A stretch of DNA of 64,000 nt from an uncultured Isosphaeraceae bacterium. Its GTDB lineage: Bacteria; Planctomycetota; Planctomycetia; Isosphaerales; Isosphaeraceae. Positions within the stretch are counted from its first letter, which is position 1, and every line of letters starts with the position of its first letter. Positions 15,658-24,978 of this stretch are shown in pieces. The position numbers and the translations under genes are program-made. The notes beneath the pieces are model-generated. The model worked only from the letters and a program-made list of their open reading frames with translations. It was not told where the DNA came from and did no database searches. The stretch is taken from assembly GCA_945957605.1 (NCBI GenBank), contig CAMFLR010000019.1:62001-126000 (forward strand). The letters are read 5' to 3'.

Positions 15658-18222
15658 CTAAGATTGCCGGCGCGACCCCTTCGCCTCAGCGGTAGCCGTA
15701 AGTGGATTTTCCGGCCACGCATGTTTTGGATAGCGATTTCTAAGGTCTTTACGGACCTGAAAATACGTTGTTGCCCAAAAAGAGCGTAAATCGTCGGTGA
15801 CTTGCACGGGCCGAAAGTTGGGCCCAAGCAGATGCAGCACGACCGGTACACGACCCAGGGCGAGCCGAGGTGTCTCGACCCATCCAAAAAGCTCCTGCAA
15901 ACGCGCGGCCAAAACCGGCGGCCGACCCTCTTCATAAACGATTTTTAACTTACTGCCACTTGGAACCGTCAACGTTTCTGGGACATATTCATCAACCAGT
16001 CGACTCTGGGCATAGCTAAGCTCGCCTTTAAGTAAATCAACCCACGCGAGCTTCTTCAACTCATCGACCGACTTACAGCCGCGACACGCTTCGCGCAACA
16101 CGATTTGCAGGGCTTCATCGCTGAAAGCAGGCAGTTCGAGCTCGGGCATCGTCACGCAGAGCAGGTCGAAACGTACTAACCACGTAGCGGCCGCTTCATG
16201 CTGCGCAATGATCGTGCGAGCATTGGGTTTTACCGCTTCAAAAAGGATCTCCGCCGCGACGTCTGGGTCGACGGCCACATGCTCACTCTCCTTGAGCGTG
16301 AGGTCGTGATACTGCGTGCGCTTCACGCCCATCACGCGCTGGCGGTCTTCATCGAACCGCGCAATGACCTCGGTTCTCACAGCGTCGGGAAAGAGTTCGC
16401 TCAGCCACTCGGGTTCGATGGCCACGGCGATGCGCACGATCGCTTCGCGACCTGGCCCTTGATCTCCCTCGCGGGGATCGATCGCAAGAAAGAACTCTCC
16501 CTCGCGCACCACCGACTGGGTATCGAGCCGCACCGCGCGACCGCCGACCATCAGGCCAGTCGCCGGATCGACCTTCCTGCGCCGGCAGACGCGATCGGGA
16601 AATGCGCGCAGGATCGCTTTCTCCGGGTTGCCGTCCGAGTCGATTCCAAGCTCAGGCCAGCGTCTGGCGATGCGTAGAAAATCATCGCGCGACCGCGCGA
16701 CGTTTCGTGCGGTCGAGGGATCAATGCCGTTGTCGCGGAGTGAAGGCGAGAATCGCGCACGCTCCGCTTCTTCGAGCCGATCGATGCGAACGGCGAGGTC
16801 GTTGTCGCCGTGAGTTTCAGGTCGTGCATTTCTGCCGCGGACGCTCATGAGATCACGTTCGCCCAGCAGCGCCGCAATCGTCGCCCCTTCGCGAAGCCTG
16901 CCGATGCCATGAAATTCGCGGAGTAACAGTGCGAGACGCGGGGACGTCGGCAAGTCGAGCAGATCGCGGCCGAGCGACGTCATTTTGCCCTGCGCATCGA
17001 CAGCGCCTAGACGTTCGAGCAATTGATTCGCGGATTCCAGCCGATCAGTCGGAGGAACTTCAAACCAGCCGAACGACGCAGGATTGCTCGCACCAAACGC
17101 ATGAATCGCGAGCAGTGTCGAGGAAAGATCGATGCGCTCGACCTCTGGCGGAGTGCTCGCCGCCATCCCGCGTTCCTCGCGCAACGACCAGAGACGAATG
17201 CATCGCCCAGCCTGCGTGCGTCCCGCTCGCCCTGCTCGCTGATCGGCCGAAGCCCGGCTGATTCGACTCAACTGCAGTCGATCAACACCCGTGCTCGCAT
17301 CAAACGAAGCCACCCGCGCGAGTCCGCTATCGACGACGAGCGTGATGCCATCGATTGTCAGCGACGTTTCGGCAATGTTCGTCGCTAGCACAACCTTGCG
17401 TCTTTCGTTGGGACGCAAGGCTGCGTCTTGCTCCTCAGGTGTGAGCGAACCGTGCAAAGGCAGGACCACCGCGTTGAGACTCGCGGCAGTTTCGCCGATG
17501 GATCGAGCCACGCGACGAATTTCCTCAACGCCCGGCAAGAACGCGAGAATGTCATCTCGCTTGTCGCCAGTTGCGAGTTCGCGCCTGAGCACATCAGCCA
17601 TTCGCTCGACCAGCGGCCGGCCATCATTGCCTTGATGACTCACTGTGACCGGAAACGTCCGGCCTTCGACGCGGTGTACCCGCGCGTGATTCAAATATCG
17701 TGCGACAGGATCGGCATCAAGCGTTGCCGACATCACTCCGATAATCAAATCCTCGCGCACCGTGCTTTGGATTTCTCTTAACAGAGCCAATGCAAGATCG
17801 GTATGAATGCTTCGTTCATGAAATTCATCGAGCAAAACCGCGCCGACGCCTTCCAAAAACGGATCATTCACGAGTTGACGATTGAGAATCCCTTCCGTCA
17901 TCACGCGCAGGCGGGTTTTGTGCGTGAGCTTCCGTTCAAACCGTACGTGATAGCCAACCTCTTCACCAAGATTCCAACCATTCTCCTCGGCGATTCGCGC
18001 GGCGACCGAACGCGTGGCCACGCGCCGAGGTTGAAGCAGCACAATATTCGGTGCTCTGGAGTCGAGCAAGTTCGCCCGCAATAGAGCGGGCGCAACACGC
18101 GTGGTTTTACCTGCGCCCGGCTGAGCGACAAGCACAAAGTTGCGATGCTGCTGTATCTGATCAAGAATCTTCGGGAGCGCGTCATCGATCGGCAATCGAG
18201 AAGCCGATGAGCGGCCGGTCAT
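15658..18222 (-). CDS. hrpB: ATP-dependent RNA helicase HrpB
   Basis: 854 residues, close to the usual length for HrpB. This DEAH-family helicase acts on RNA in the cytoplasm; its cellular targets are poorly known in most bacteria. Motifs in order: Walker A 'QPGAGKTT' (34-41), 'QPRR' (64-67), DEFH (132-135, the HrpB variant of DEAH), SAT (165-167), 'TNIAETSLTI' (281-290) and 'QRAGRAGR' (328-335). The C-terminal half contains the HrpB-specific region, with 'GGRAVRLD' and 'GWVETPRLALGRVPVVLHLLGPN'. The start fits 'MTGRSSASRLPIDDALPKIL', where the family core begins. It stands in a minus-strand run with the CxxCH microprotein downstream and the PVC cytochrome upstream. Confidence 0.95.
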   Translation of the reverse strand: MTGRSSASRLPIDDALPKILDQIQQHRNFVLVAQPGAGKTTRVAPALLRANLLDSRAPNIVLLQPRRVATRSVAARIAEENGWNLGEEVGYHVRFERKLTHKTRLRVMTEGILNRQLVNDPFLEGVGAVLLDEFHERSIHTDLALALLREIQSTVREDLIIGVMSATLDADPVARYLNHARVHRVEGRTFPVTVSHQGNDGRPLVERMADVLRRELATGDKRDDILAFLPGVEEIRRVARSIGETAASLNAVVLPLHGSLTPEEQDAALRPNERRKVVLATNIAETSLTIDGITLVVDSGLARVASFDASTGVDRLQLSRISRASADQRAGRAGRTQAGRCIRLWSLREERGMAASTPPEVERIDLSSTLLAIHAFGASNPASFGWFEVPPTDRLESANQLLERLGAVDAQGKMTSLGRDLLDLPTSPRLALLLREFHGIGRLREGATIAALLGERDLMSVRGRNARPETHGDNDLAVRIDRLEEAERARFSPSLRDNGIDPSTARNVARSRDDFLRIARRWPELGIDSDGNPEKAILRAFPDRVCRRRKVDPATGLMVGGRAVRLDTQSVVREGEFFLAIDPREGDQGPGREAIVRIAVAIEPEWLSELFPDAVRTEVIARFDEDRQRVMGVKRTQYHDLTLKESEHVAVDPDVAAEILFEAVKPNARTIIAQHEAAATWLVRFDLLCVTMPELELPAFSDEALQIVLREACRGCKSVDELKKLAWVDLLKGELSYAQSRLVDEYVPETLTVPSGSKLKIVYEEGRPPVLAARLQELFGWVETPRLALGRVPVVLHLLGPNFRPVQVTDDLRSFWATTYFQVRKDLRNRYPKHAWPENPLTATAEAKGSRRQS

Positions 18223-18313
18223 TCGTCCACTTCCTAACTGCCAGAATCAGGCAATTCGTCGAACACGTCCGAATCGAAGTCGAGGAATTGCGCTGAGGTC
18301 GACGCCGAAGCAC

Positions 18314-21286
18314 TCATCGCACCGCCGGTCCACTCGACTGTAGATACCGGAACAAATCGCGCACCTGCGAATCCTTGAGCGTATCAAGCACACCTTCAGG
18401 CATTAGCGAAATATCCGACGGCTTGCTCTGATCGATCTCCTTGATCGGCACAACCGTCTTCTGCCGTTTCGAGTCGATCAGTGTCAACGTCTTGTCATTC
18501 TCTTCGAGCACAAGCCCCGTGAGCGTGCGGCCGTCGACCGTTGAAATCGTCCGCGCCTGGTATTCCTTGCGGATGAGTGCGCTCGGGTCGATGATGCTCG
18601 TGAGCAGGAAGTCGGTATTTCCACGCTCCGACTGCGTCAACTCCGGCCCAATCTTCTCGCCGTCATTGAACAATCGATGGCAGACCGCGCATTGCTCTTT
18701 GAAGACCAGAGCCCCGCGCGTAGGATCTCCCTTGTCACCCTCGGGCAAAATACCGCGGATTTCGGCAATTCGTCGCAATTTCTCGGGCGAACCCGGACCC
18801 GGCAGGCGACCCCACGCCGCAGTAAGCCGGTCGCTCAGTTGCGTATCCCCGTATCCATGAATTTTGAGCACCTGAGCAATGCTCACTTCCTTGGGACCGA
18901 TCGCACCTTTCGCCAAAGCATCAACGAGCCGGCCTGCGTTTTCCTTGCGCGAGATGAGCAAATCAACCACGCGCGACTTCGTTCCTGCATCAAGCTTGGG
19001 GTAAATCGCGAATAGGTCGGGGGCGATCTCGACACTGTCGTACGGCCCCAGAGCCGCGAGAGTGGCTGTAAGAATCGCCGGCTTCTTCTCAGACTTCACG
19101 AGTGAAAGCAATGCCGACAACCCTTCGGGACGCGGCGTTTGCCCCAGCAATTCGATAAGCGCTATGCGGGTTGCGTCAGCTTCCTTCGGATTCGTCACTT
19201 TCTCGGTCGCGCGTTTGTAGGCCTCCGGGTCGCCCAGGCGAAGCGCGAGCAAGTCGCGATCGAGCTTGATCGTTTTCCCTCTCGTCAAGTTCGCCGAGGC
19301 ATCGCGAAGCGCGGGTGGAACGCGATCGAGTCGACGCCCCTCGAGTCCCTTGAGCAACCCAGCTACAACCTTATCCGTCTCAGACTCACTCGAAACGAGC
19401 GAAACAAGCTTCGCCGCAGAGGCATCGTCGGCGTCGGTTCCTGAAGAAATCAACAGCCGCGCCAGGCGTTCGAGAACCGTCGATTGCACGATCGGCCGCT
19501 TGAGAAACTCACGGTTGAGCATGTGGGCAACGGTTTGATCGTGCGCGAGGCTGAGATGCCGCTCGCACGCCCACCAGAGCTGCATAGGGATGAAGCGATC
19601 TTGATTGTCTTCTGACCGAGCGAGCAGGGCGTTGATAAGCGGGAACGCGTCTTCAGTCTTCCAACGCTGGGCACTCGCCGCAAGTTGGCTGCGCACGATT
19701 GGGCTCGGATCCGTTTCAGCGAGATGAATAAGGCTCGCCCGCAAACTACCGTTCATTCGCTGGTCGTCGCCCAGCAGCCGAACCGTCCATCGACGTACGC
19801 CGGCAACAGGATGGTCGAGCAACGAAAGCGCAACGTCGTCAGTAAGCCCACCACAGGCGTTGAGGTTCCAGAAATCTCGCAAAGCCGTTGCCTCATCGCG
19901 ATCCGCATTCAATAGCTGACGCAACGGAGCAATCGCCGCCGCATCTTTTCGATCGTAGAGAATCTGGCGGGCCTGTGCCGCTTCCCAGTCGTTCTTTGCG
20001 GAGCGGGTGGCGATCAAGTCGGCTGTCGAACGCTTGCTGATATCAAAACTCGGAACCTTTCGACCCTCACCATACACCACGCGATAGATGCGTCCGTTGG
20101 TTTTGTCCCAGGTGTCGCGCGGGTCGAGATGGCTGGCTCGCTTGTCGTACCAATCGACGACGTACACACAACCATCGGGGCCAAGTGTAACGTCAATCGG
20201 CCGGAACCACGGGTCGCGGGAGTCGATCAACGTCCCACCGTGTTTGCCGCGAAACGTCGAGCCTTCGGGCGTCAGCGTGTGCCAATAAACCTTGTTCGCA
20301 AGCAGATTGCCGCCGATGAACACGTTACGAAACGCTTCAGGATAAGCATCACCCTTGTAAATGATTCCGCCGGGGGTGACGTGTCCGCCTTGCTTCGTGC
20401 CGTCGTAGGCAATCGAGTCAAAGTATCCATATGTGCGGGGATTGTGCAGCGGGCCATGCTTGGCGAAGCCCTTCCAGTAGTAGCCGCCTTGCACCATGTG
20501 AAACGTGATGAACGCCCCGTTGCTGCTGCCAAACGCATTACCGGCGAGATCCCAATCGAGTCCCCACGTGTTGCCGCCGCCCTCGGCGAAGAGCTCGAAT
20601 TTCTTGGTGACAGGGTGATAGCGCCAAATTCCTTGCTGGAAACCGATGCCGCGGATATTCGCCGTCACTGTGCTTCCTTGGGCCCCGTAAAGCCAACCAT
20701 CGGGGCCGAACGCCATCGAGTTAACCGTGGCGTGCGCGTCTTCCAGGCCAAAGCCGCTGAGGCAAACTTCGGGATCGCTATCGGGCTTGTCGTCTTTGTT
20801 TTTGTCGGGATAAAACAGCAGGTAAGGGGCCTGGCCAACCCATACGCCACCGTGGCCGACCGCCAATCCCGACGCCAAATTCAAGCCTTCGACGAACACC
20901 GTCGCCTTGTCGGCCTTGCCGTCGCCGTCGGTATCTTCGAGGATCTTGATACGGTCGGCCCCTTTCACGCCGCGCGGCGGAGGCTCGGGGACGCGATCGT
21001 AAACCGTGCGCAGGTACTGGTCGACCTTGAGGGCCTTGAGTCCCGCGGGAACAGGATATTGCAGATATTCGATGACCCACATGCGCCCGCGCTCGTCGAA
21101 ACTGGCGGTGACGGGCTGGCGAATCATCGGCTCGGATGCGAAAACCTCGGCTTTGAAGCCTTCGGGCAGCACCATGCGGGCCCGCGCTTCTTCGGGTGTG
21201 TAACCTTGCTGAGCGTGCAGTTGCGGCGAGGCGAGCAGGAAGGCGAAGGCGAGAGTAAGGGCGGGGCGGACCGGTCGCAGATTCAT
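18314..21286 (-). CDS. PVC-type heme-binding protein: dehydrogenase-like propeller, HEAT-like repeats, cytochrome c domain
   Basis: 990 residues from the ATG at 21286 (GGAGAG upstream); the frame reaches 21358 but the signal peptide ('MNLRPVRPALTLAFAFLLASPQLHAQ') begins here. Residues about 30-400 form the membrane-bound-dehydrogenase-type propeller ('GFKAEVFASEPMIRQPVTASFDERGRMWV', 'LEDTDGDGKADKATVF', 'GPDGWLYGAQG', 'DWYDKRASH'). The middle is helical and HEAT-like ('VAGVRRWTVRLLGDD'). The C-terminal part is a cytochrome c domain with 'CAVCH' near residue 860 and a likely Met ligand in 'ISLMPEGVLDTL'. This three-part fusion is typical of Planctomycetes and Verrucomicrobia, often tied to carbohydrate oxidation. 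It is probably periplasmic; the substrate is unknown. Confidence 0.9.
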   Translation of the reverse strand: MNLRPVRPALTLAFAFLLASPQLHAQQGYTPEEARARMVLPEGFKAEVFASEPMIRQPVTASFDERGRMWVIEYLQYPVPAGLKALKVDQYLRTVYDRVPEPPPRGVKGADRIKILEDTDGDGKADKATVFVEGLNLASGLAVGHGGVWVGQAPYLLFYPDKNKDDKPDSDPEVCLSGFGLEDAHATVNSMAFGPDGWLYGAQGSTVTANIRGIGFQQGIWRYHPVTKKFELFAEGGGNTWGLDWDLAGNAFGSSNGAFITFHMVQGGYYWKGFAKHGPLHNPRTYGYFDSIAYDGTKQGGHVTPGGIIYKGDAYPEAFRNVFIGGNLLANKVYWHTLTPEGSTFRGKHGGTLIDSRDPWFRPIDVTLGPDGCVYVVDWYDKRASHLDPRDTWDKTNGRIYRVVYGEGRKVPSFDISKRSTADLIATRSAKNDWEAAQARQILYDRKDAAAIAPLRQLLNADRDEATALRDFWNLNACGGLTDDVALSLLDHPVAGVRRWTVRLLGDDQRMNGSLRASLIHLAETDPSPIVRSQLAASAQRWKTEDAFPLINALLARSEDNQDRFIPMQLWWACERHLSLAHDQTVAHMLNREFLKRPIVQSTVLERLARLLISSGTDADDASAAKLVSLVSSESETDKVVAGLLKGLEGRRLDRVPPALRDASANLTRGKTIKLDRDLLALRLGDPEAYKRATEKVTNPKEADATRIALIELLGQTPRPEGLSALLSLVKSEKKPAILTATLAALGPYDSVEIAPDLFAIYPKLDAGTKSRVVDLLISRKENAGRLVDALAKGAIGPKEVSIAQVLKIHGYGDTQLSDRLTAAWGRLPGPGSPEKLRRIAEIRGILPEGDKGDPTRGALVFKEQCAVCHRLFNDGEKIGPELTQSERGNTDFLLTSIIDPSALIRKEYQARTISTVDGRTLTGLVLEENDKTLTLIDSKRQKTVVPIKEIDQSKPSDISLMPEGVLDTLKDSQVRDLFRYLQSSGPAVR

Positions 21287-21397
21287 GGGAAAACGCTCTC
21301 CGCTGAGAGGGCGGGTGGGGCACGGCTCTACCCAGCCGTGGAACCCTCGTTGTAACATGACGGAGCCGCTGATCCAACCGTTTCGCCAGGGCGCTTC

Positions 21398-22426
21398 ATG
21401 ATCGAGCTTGCCTGTCCCGAATGCCGCGTGCGCCTTGCGAATGCCGAGAATTCGCTGCGATGTCCCCAGTGCGGTCGCGCGTTCGCAGTGCGCGAAGGCG
21501 TCCCCGACCTCCGCGTGCTCGACGACGTTTACGTCTCAAACGATCGCGATCGCGCGATGGCGAGCCAGCTTCGCTCGATCTCGCGCGATGGCGATGTCCG
21601 CGAGACGTTGAAGGTTTATCTTTCGCTTGACGCATCGCTGAGCGAAGCCCAGCGCGCTCGGCAAGTCGAGCACATTCTGACTGCGAACGATCGCTCAGCC
21701 GCCTGGATTGAAGCCATTGGCAGCGATTTGCCCGCTGGCCCCTGGCTTGATCTCGGCTGCGGTTCGGGATCGTTCCTGGCGGTCGCGGCCGAGCGAGGCA
21801 TCGAGGTGATCGGCCTCGACGTCGCCGAACGCTGGCTAGTGGTGGCAGCAAAGCGAAATATTGCATCGCTCGTTTGTGGCAATGCCGAACGCTTGCCGTT
21901 TCTCGACGCGACATTCGCCGCGGTGATCGCGGGCGACGTGATCGAGCACGTCTCTGACCCAGTTGTGACCGTGGCCGAGGCCTATCGCGTGCTCGTTCCC
22001 GGCGGCCGTTTGTTCATGGCCACGCCCAATCGCTTTAGCCTTTCGCCCGAGCCGCATGTCGGCGTTTGGGGCGTTGGCTTTTTGCCGCGTCATCTCATGG
22101 CGCCTTACGTCTGGTTCATGAAACGCGTCGACTTTCGCGCGATTCGCACGATGGGTTATCGTGGATGGCTGCAGTTGATGCGTGAGAGTCCATTCGGCGA
22201 CGCGAACATCTCGGTTCCACGCTTGCCAAAGGCCGATCTCGCAGTCATGCCGCCGCTGAAACGCTTGCTGGGGCACTTCTATAATGGCTTTGTGAGCATC
22301 GCGCCCGGACGAATCTTCATGCGCCAATTCGGCCCGCTTTTTCATATAAATGCGCAACGCGGCGACACGCCATCGACCACCCCATCGCTTCACCCAGTGA
22401 CCAACTCGCGAGTAGAACAACGCTAG
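21398..22426 (+). CDS. SAM-dependent methyltransferase with N-terminal zinc ribbon
   Basis: 342 residues. C6, C9, C22 and C25 form a Trm112-like zinc ribbon ('ACPECRVRL...RCPQCGRAFAVREGVPDLR'). The class I methyltransferase core follows: motif I 'LDLGCGSG' (117-124), 'VIGLDVAERWL', 'GNAERLPFLDATFAAVIAGDVIEHV' and 'EAYRVLVPGGRLFMATPNRFSLSPEPH', the Methyltransf_11 pattern. The C-terminal part has a hydrophobic stretch ('FLPRHLMAPYVWFMKR'), which suggests work near the membrane, perhaps on lipid or glycan precursors. Its last 110 bases overlap, in antisense, the end of a glycosyltransferase gene, which adds to the cell-envelope context. Confidence 0.85.
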   Translation: MIELACPECRVRLANAENSLRCPQCGRAFAVREGVPDLRVLDDVYVSNDRDRAMASQLRSISRDGDVRETLKVYLSLDASLSEAQRARQVEHILTANDRSAAWIEAIGSDLPAGPWLDLGCGSGSFLAVAAERGIEVIGLDVAERWLVVAAKRNIASLVCGNAERLPFLDATFAAVIAGDVIEHVSDPVVTVAEAYRVLVPGGRLFMATPNRFSLSPEPHVGVWGVGFLPRHLMAPYVWFMKRVDFRAIRTMGYRGWLQLMRESPFGDANISVPRLPKADLAVMPPLKRLLGHFYNGFVSIAPGRIFMRQFGPLFHINAQRGDTPSTTPSLHPVTNSRVEQR

Positions 22427-23114
22427 GCACTGCGGATCGCAAAAACGGCCAGAACAATTGCGGTTGCGACACGATTGCGCGAGCGAGTCGAAACAATTGC
22501 AAACCGAGAATTGCCGGCGCTGCGAGAAGGCCCAGATAGGTCCAAGGTTTTGTGCCGCTTTGCCAACGTCGCTCGCCATATTCGCGACCAAAACGGAAGC
22601 GATCCGCCAGCGCCAATCGAAATTCATAGCGGCGAATATGAGTGACTTTCGCGTGTGACAACCAATTCACGTCGCCCCGGATTTCCGATTCATGAATCGG
22701 TCCATCGCCCGAAATGCATTCACGGCGGACTGCGAAATTCGGTCCCGCAAGTCGGAGCGAATATCGAGCGAACGACGCGTATTCCGCGAAATAGACGGCC
22801 CAATCGGTGCTGCGGGCGTCGATGCTTTGCTCGACAGGTCCCGACACAGCGATCACGTCGGGAGTATTAAAGCTCGCGCGCACAGCCGCAAGCCAGCCGG
22901 GCTGCGCTATGCACGAATCTTCGAGAAACGCGACGATTTCGCCCGATGCGGCATTTGCGCCGAGACGTCGCAGCGTGGGCGCATCGTGCGTTTCATCGGA
23001 TGCGGCGATGATGATTTCTACACACCCATCACCAATCGATCGGCGTGCCGTCTCGGCCGCGTGAAGCGAATCCGTGACGACGATTACCACGCTGATCGAC
23101 GGCTCGCGGCTCAT
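22317..23114 (-). CDS. Family 2-like glycosyltransferase with C-terminal membrane helices
   Basis: 265 residues from the ATG at 23114, which overlaps the stop of the upstream gene as ATGA, so the two are translationally coupled. The N-terminus 'PSISVVIVVTDSLHAAETARRSI' and 'GEIVAFLEDSCIAQPGWLAAV' are the nucleotide-sugar fold of GT2 enzymes, with 'LED' where DxD normally stands. 'RLAGPNFAVRREC' resembles the acceptor-side motif. Two hydrophobic segments follow ('YLGLLAAPAILGLQLFRLARAIV' and 'FLRSAVPSVVLLASWSLGEAMG'). It resembles its upstream neighbour along the full length and is probably a paralogue acting in the same pathway. The 3' end overlaps the convergent methyltransferase by 110 bases. 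Confidence 0.75.
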   Translation of the reverse strand: MSREPSISVVIVVTDSLHAAETARRSIGDGCVEIIIAASDETHDAPTLRRLGANAASGEIVAFLEDSCIAQPGWLAAVRASFNTPDVIAVSGPVEQSIDARSTDWAVYFAEYASFARYSLRLAGPNFAVRRECISGDGPIHESEIRGDVNWLSHAKVTHIRRYEFRLALADRFRFGREYGERRWQSGTKPWTYLGLLAAPAILGLQLFRLARAIVSQPQLFWPFLRSAVPSVVLLASWSLGEAMGWSMACRRVAHLYEKAGRIGA

Positions 23115-24040
23115 TCCACGCGTCCGAGGCTCGACCCTGCGCCGAAGAAATAGCCCAGCATTTCGCCGCACGCACCCACAACCAGGAACAGCGCAATCAG
23201 CGGCAGCGACGCCACGAACTGCGGCAGGTGTCGCCCCTTGTTGAGCGCGGTGCGAATGACGCGGAACATCAGCAAGAAGGGCAGCGCGAGTGAACCGAGG
23301 CCGTAAACCAGACGCTTCGATCTCGACTGATCGGCCCTGCGCATGCCCGCGAACGACCGCGCGAAGTGGAATCGCTGGACGAGAAAATTCCCCATCGCGA
23401 ACGGCTTGATATGTCGCACGACGGCTGCGTTTGTCGACGCGATTTTCACGCCGTCGGCCCGCAGCTTATCGTTGATCCACGACTCCCAGCGCCCATCTTT
23501 CAACTCGTCCGCATGGCGCAGAAGATACGGCCGCTTATAGGCAATATTGTTGCCCGGCAGGTCGCCGTGCTCGCCTTCGACCACCGGACTCATATAAGGC
23601 GTGTATTCGGTGAAAAACGCGGCCCAGTTCACCAGGCCGTCGCGTCCGTTTTCAACGGCGCCGCCGATTGCTGCCACGGATGTGTCGCGATGAGCCTCAA
23701 GCAGCGCGCTCGCCCAGGTCGGTTCGACCATGCCGTGATCTTCGAGAATCGCCACAATCGGGCTCGTCGAGCGCTCCACACCACGATAGCGCAGCGCGGG
23801 GATACTCGGCCGCTCGGGCTCATCGACCTCGACCAGAATCACGTTTGGCACACGCTCGCGCAGCATTTGCCTTGTTTCGCCGCCAACAGCGTCGACCACG
23901 ATGATTTCCATACGCGACCGTTCTGGCTGGGCGTCGAGGGCGTCGAGCGTGGGCCCGAGCACTTCCCAGCCGTTCACGGACGCGATGATGATCGACAGAG
24001 CGCTAGCTTCGCGCGCAGTGGCGCATGGAGCGGCCGGCAT
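23111..24040 (-). CDS. Family 2 glycosyltransferase
   Basis: 309 residues from the ATG at 24040. GT2 fold: 'SALSIIIASVNGWEVLGPTLDALDAQ', 'MEIIVVDAVGG', 'SPIVAILEDHGMVEPTWASALLEAH', 'GLVNWAAFFTEYTPYMSPVVEGEHGDLPGNNIAYKRPYLL' and 'KIASTNAAVVRHIKPF'. C-terminal membrane segments at about 240-262 and 270-300. It probably transfers a sugar to a lipid- or membrane-linked acceptor at the cytoplasmic face. Coupled by ATGA to the next gene; 78 bases separate it from the nitrilase-family gene upstream, so it may be the fourth gene of the minus-strand operon starting at 26968. Confidence 0.85.
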   Translation of the reverse strand: MPAAPCATAREASALSIIIASVNGWEVLGPTLDALDAQPERSRMEIIVVDAVGGETRQMLRERVPNVILVEVDEPERPSIPALRYRGVERSTSPIVAILEDHGMVEPTWASALLEAHRDTSVAAIGGAVENGRDGLVNWAAFFTEYTPYMSPVVEGEHGDLPGNNIAYKRPYLLRHADELKDGRWESWINDKLRADGVKIASTNAAVVRHIKPFAMGNFLVQRFHFARSFAGMRRADQSRSKRLVYGLGSLALPFLLMFRVIRTALNKGRHLPQFVASLPLIALFLVVGACGEMLGYFFGAGSSLGRVE

Positions 24041-24118
24041 GGGGAATCCTTTCCCGGAAGCAAACGGACGAAATCGGCCGCATGCTAGTCGAAACCCGCC
24101 AGACCGACAACCTGACTT

Positions 24119-24970
24119 TTATCGGTTGGGTGCGACGATCGGCCCGTAAAACTCTGGCCGTCGGTCAGCAATCCGATTGATCTCGTGTCGTCCCGCAACC
24201 CGCACCTGACGCTTTTGCCGTGCCTGCGTTGGGTCGATGTCGGCGATGATGATTTCTTCGCCAGCGGGAGCCGCAAACGCCAGTCGCGCACCGCCCGGGC
24301 TCATGATCGAGCTGCGGCCGATGAACGTGAACCCACGCTCCTCGCCAACGCGATTGACCGCGAGGGAGAACACAACGTTTTCCATCGCCCGCGTTGCCAT
24401 CATGTGTTCGGCTGCACACTCGGCGTGAGCAGGCCAATTCGTGGGCAAAACCAGCAAATCGGCACCGTGTAACGCCAGCACACGACACGACTCGGGAAAG
24501 CCCGCGTCGTAACAAATGTGCATGCCAATCTTGAGGTCGCCGGCCTGATGCACGGCAAACGGACGGTCGCCTGGCGTTGCGAACATATCGACGCCCAGAT
24601 ACGGCAAATGAATCTTGCGATAGGAGCCGATCAAGCCCTCTGGCCCGACGAGAACGCACGCGTTGAAGAGGTTCTCACCGTCGCGTTCGAGCAAGCCGTA
24701 AACGACATGCACGTCGCGCTTCTTGCAAAACTCGGTGATCGCCGTAGTGCTTGCGCCCGGAATCGTCTCGGCGTGCGGCATCGCTTCAGCGAGGTCTTTG
24801 AAACCGTAGCCGGTCAGGGCGCACTCGGGAAAGACGATCAGCTTGGCACCAAGATCCGCGGCCTTCTCGGCCCAAGTGAGAATGCTCGCGAGATTGGCGG
24901 CGTTCTCGCCGAACTTCGGTTCCATTTGCACGCCGGCGATGCGTGTGGCGTTGGGAGAGGTTGTGCTCAT
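24119..24970 (-). CDS. Carbon-nitrogen hydrolase (nitrilase superfamily)
   Basis: 283 residues from the ATG at 24970; a TTG at 24982 would overlap the symporter stop. The Glu-Lys-Cys triad is complete: E49 in 'VFPECALTGY', K119 in 'GSYRKIHLPY' and C153 in 'HICYDAGFPE'. 'GADLLVLPTNWP' and 'MATRAMENVVFSLAVNRVG' complete the fold. Family members hydrolyse amides, nitriles or carbamoyl compounds in the cytoplasm; this one most resembles the aliphatic amidase/N-carbamoyl hydrolase side by its 'TNWP' segment, which is inference. It lies 8 bases after a sodium:solute symporter, so its substrate is plausibly what the symporter imports. Confidence 0.85.
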   Translation of the reverse strand: MSTTSPNATRIAGVQMEPKFGENAANLASILTWAEKAADLGAKLIVFPECALTGYGFKDLAEAMPHAETIPGASTTAITEFCKKRDVHVVYGLLERDGENLFNACVLVGPEGLIGSYRKIHLPYLGVDMFATPGDRPFAVHQAGDLKIGMHICYDAGFPESCRVLALHGADLLVLPTNWPAHAECAAEHMMATRAMENVVFSLAVNRVGEERGFTFIGRSSIMSPGGARLAFAAPAGEEIIIADIDPTQARQKRQVRVAGRHEINRIADRRPEFYGPIVAPNR

Positions 24971-24978
24971 AGGAAGAC

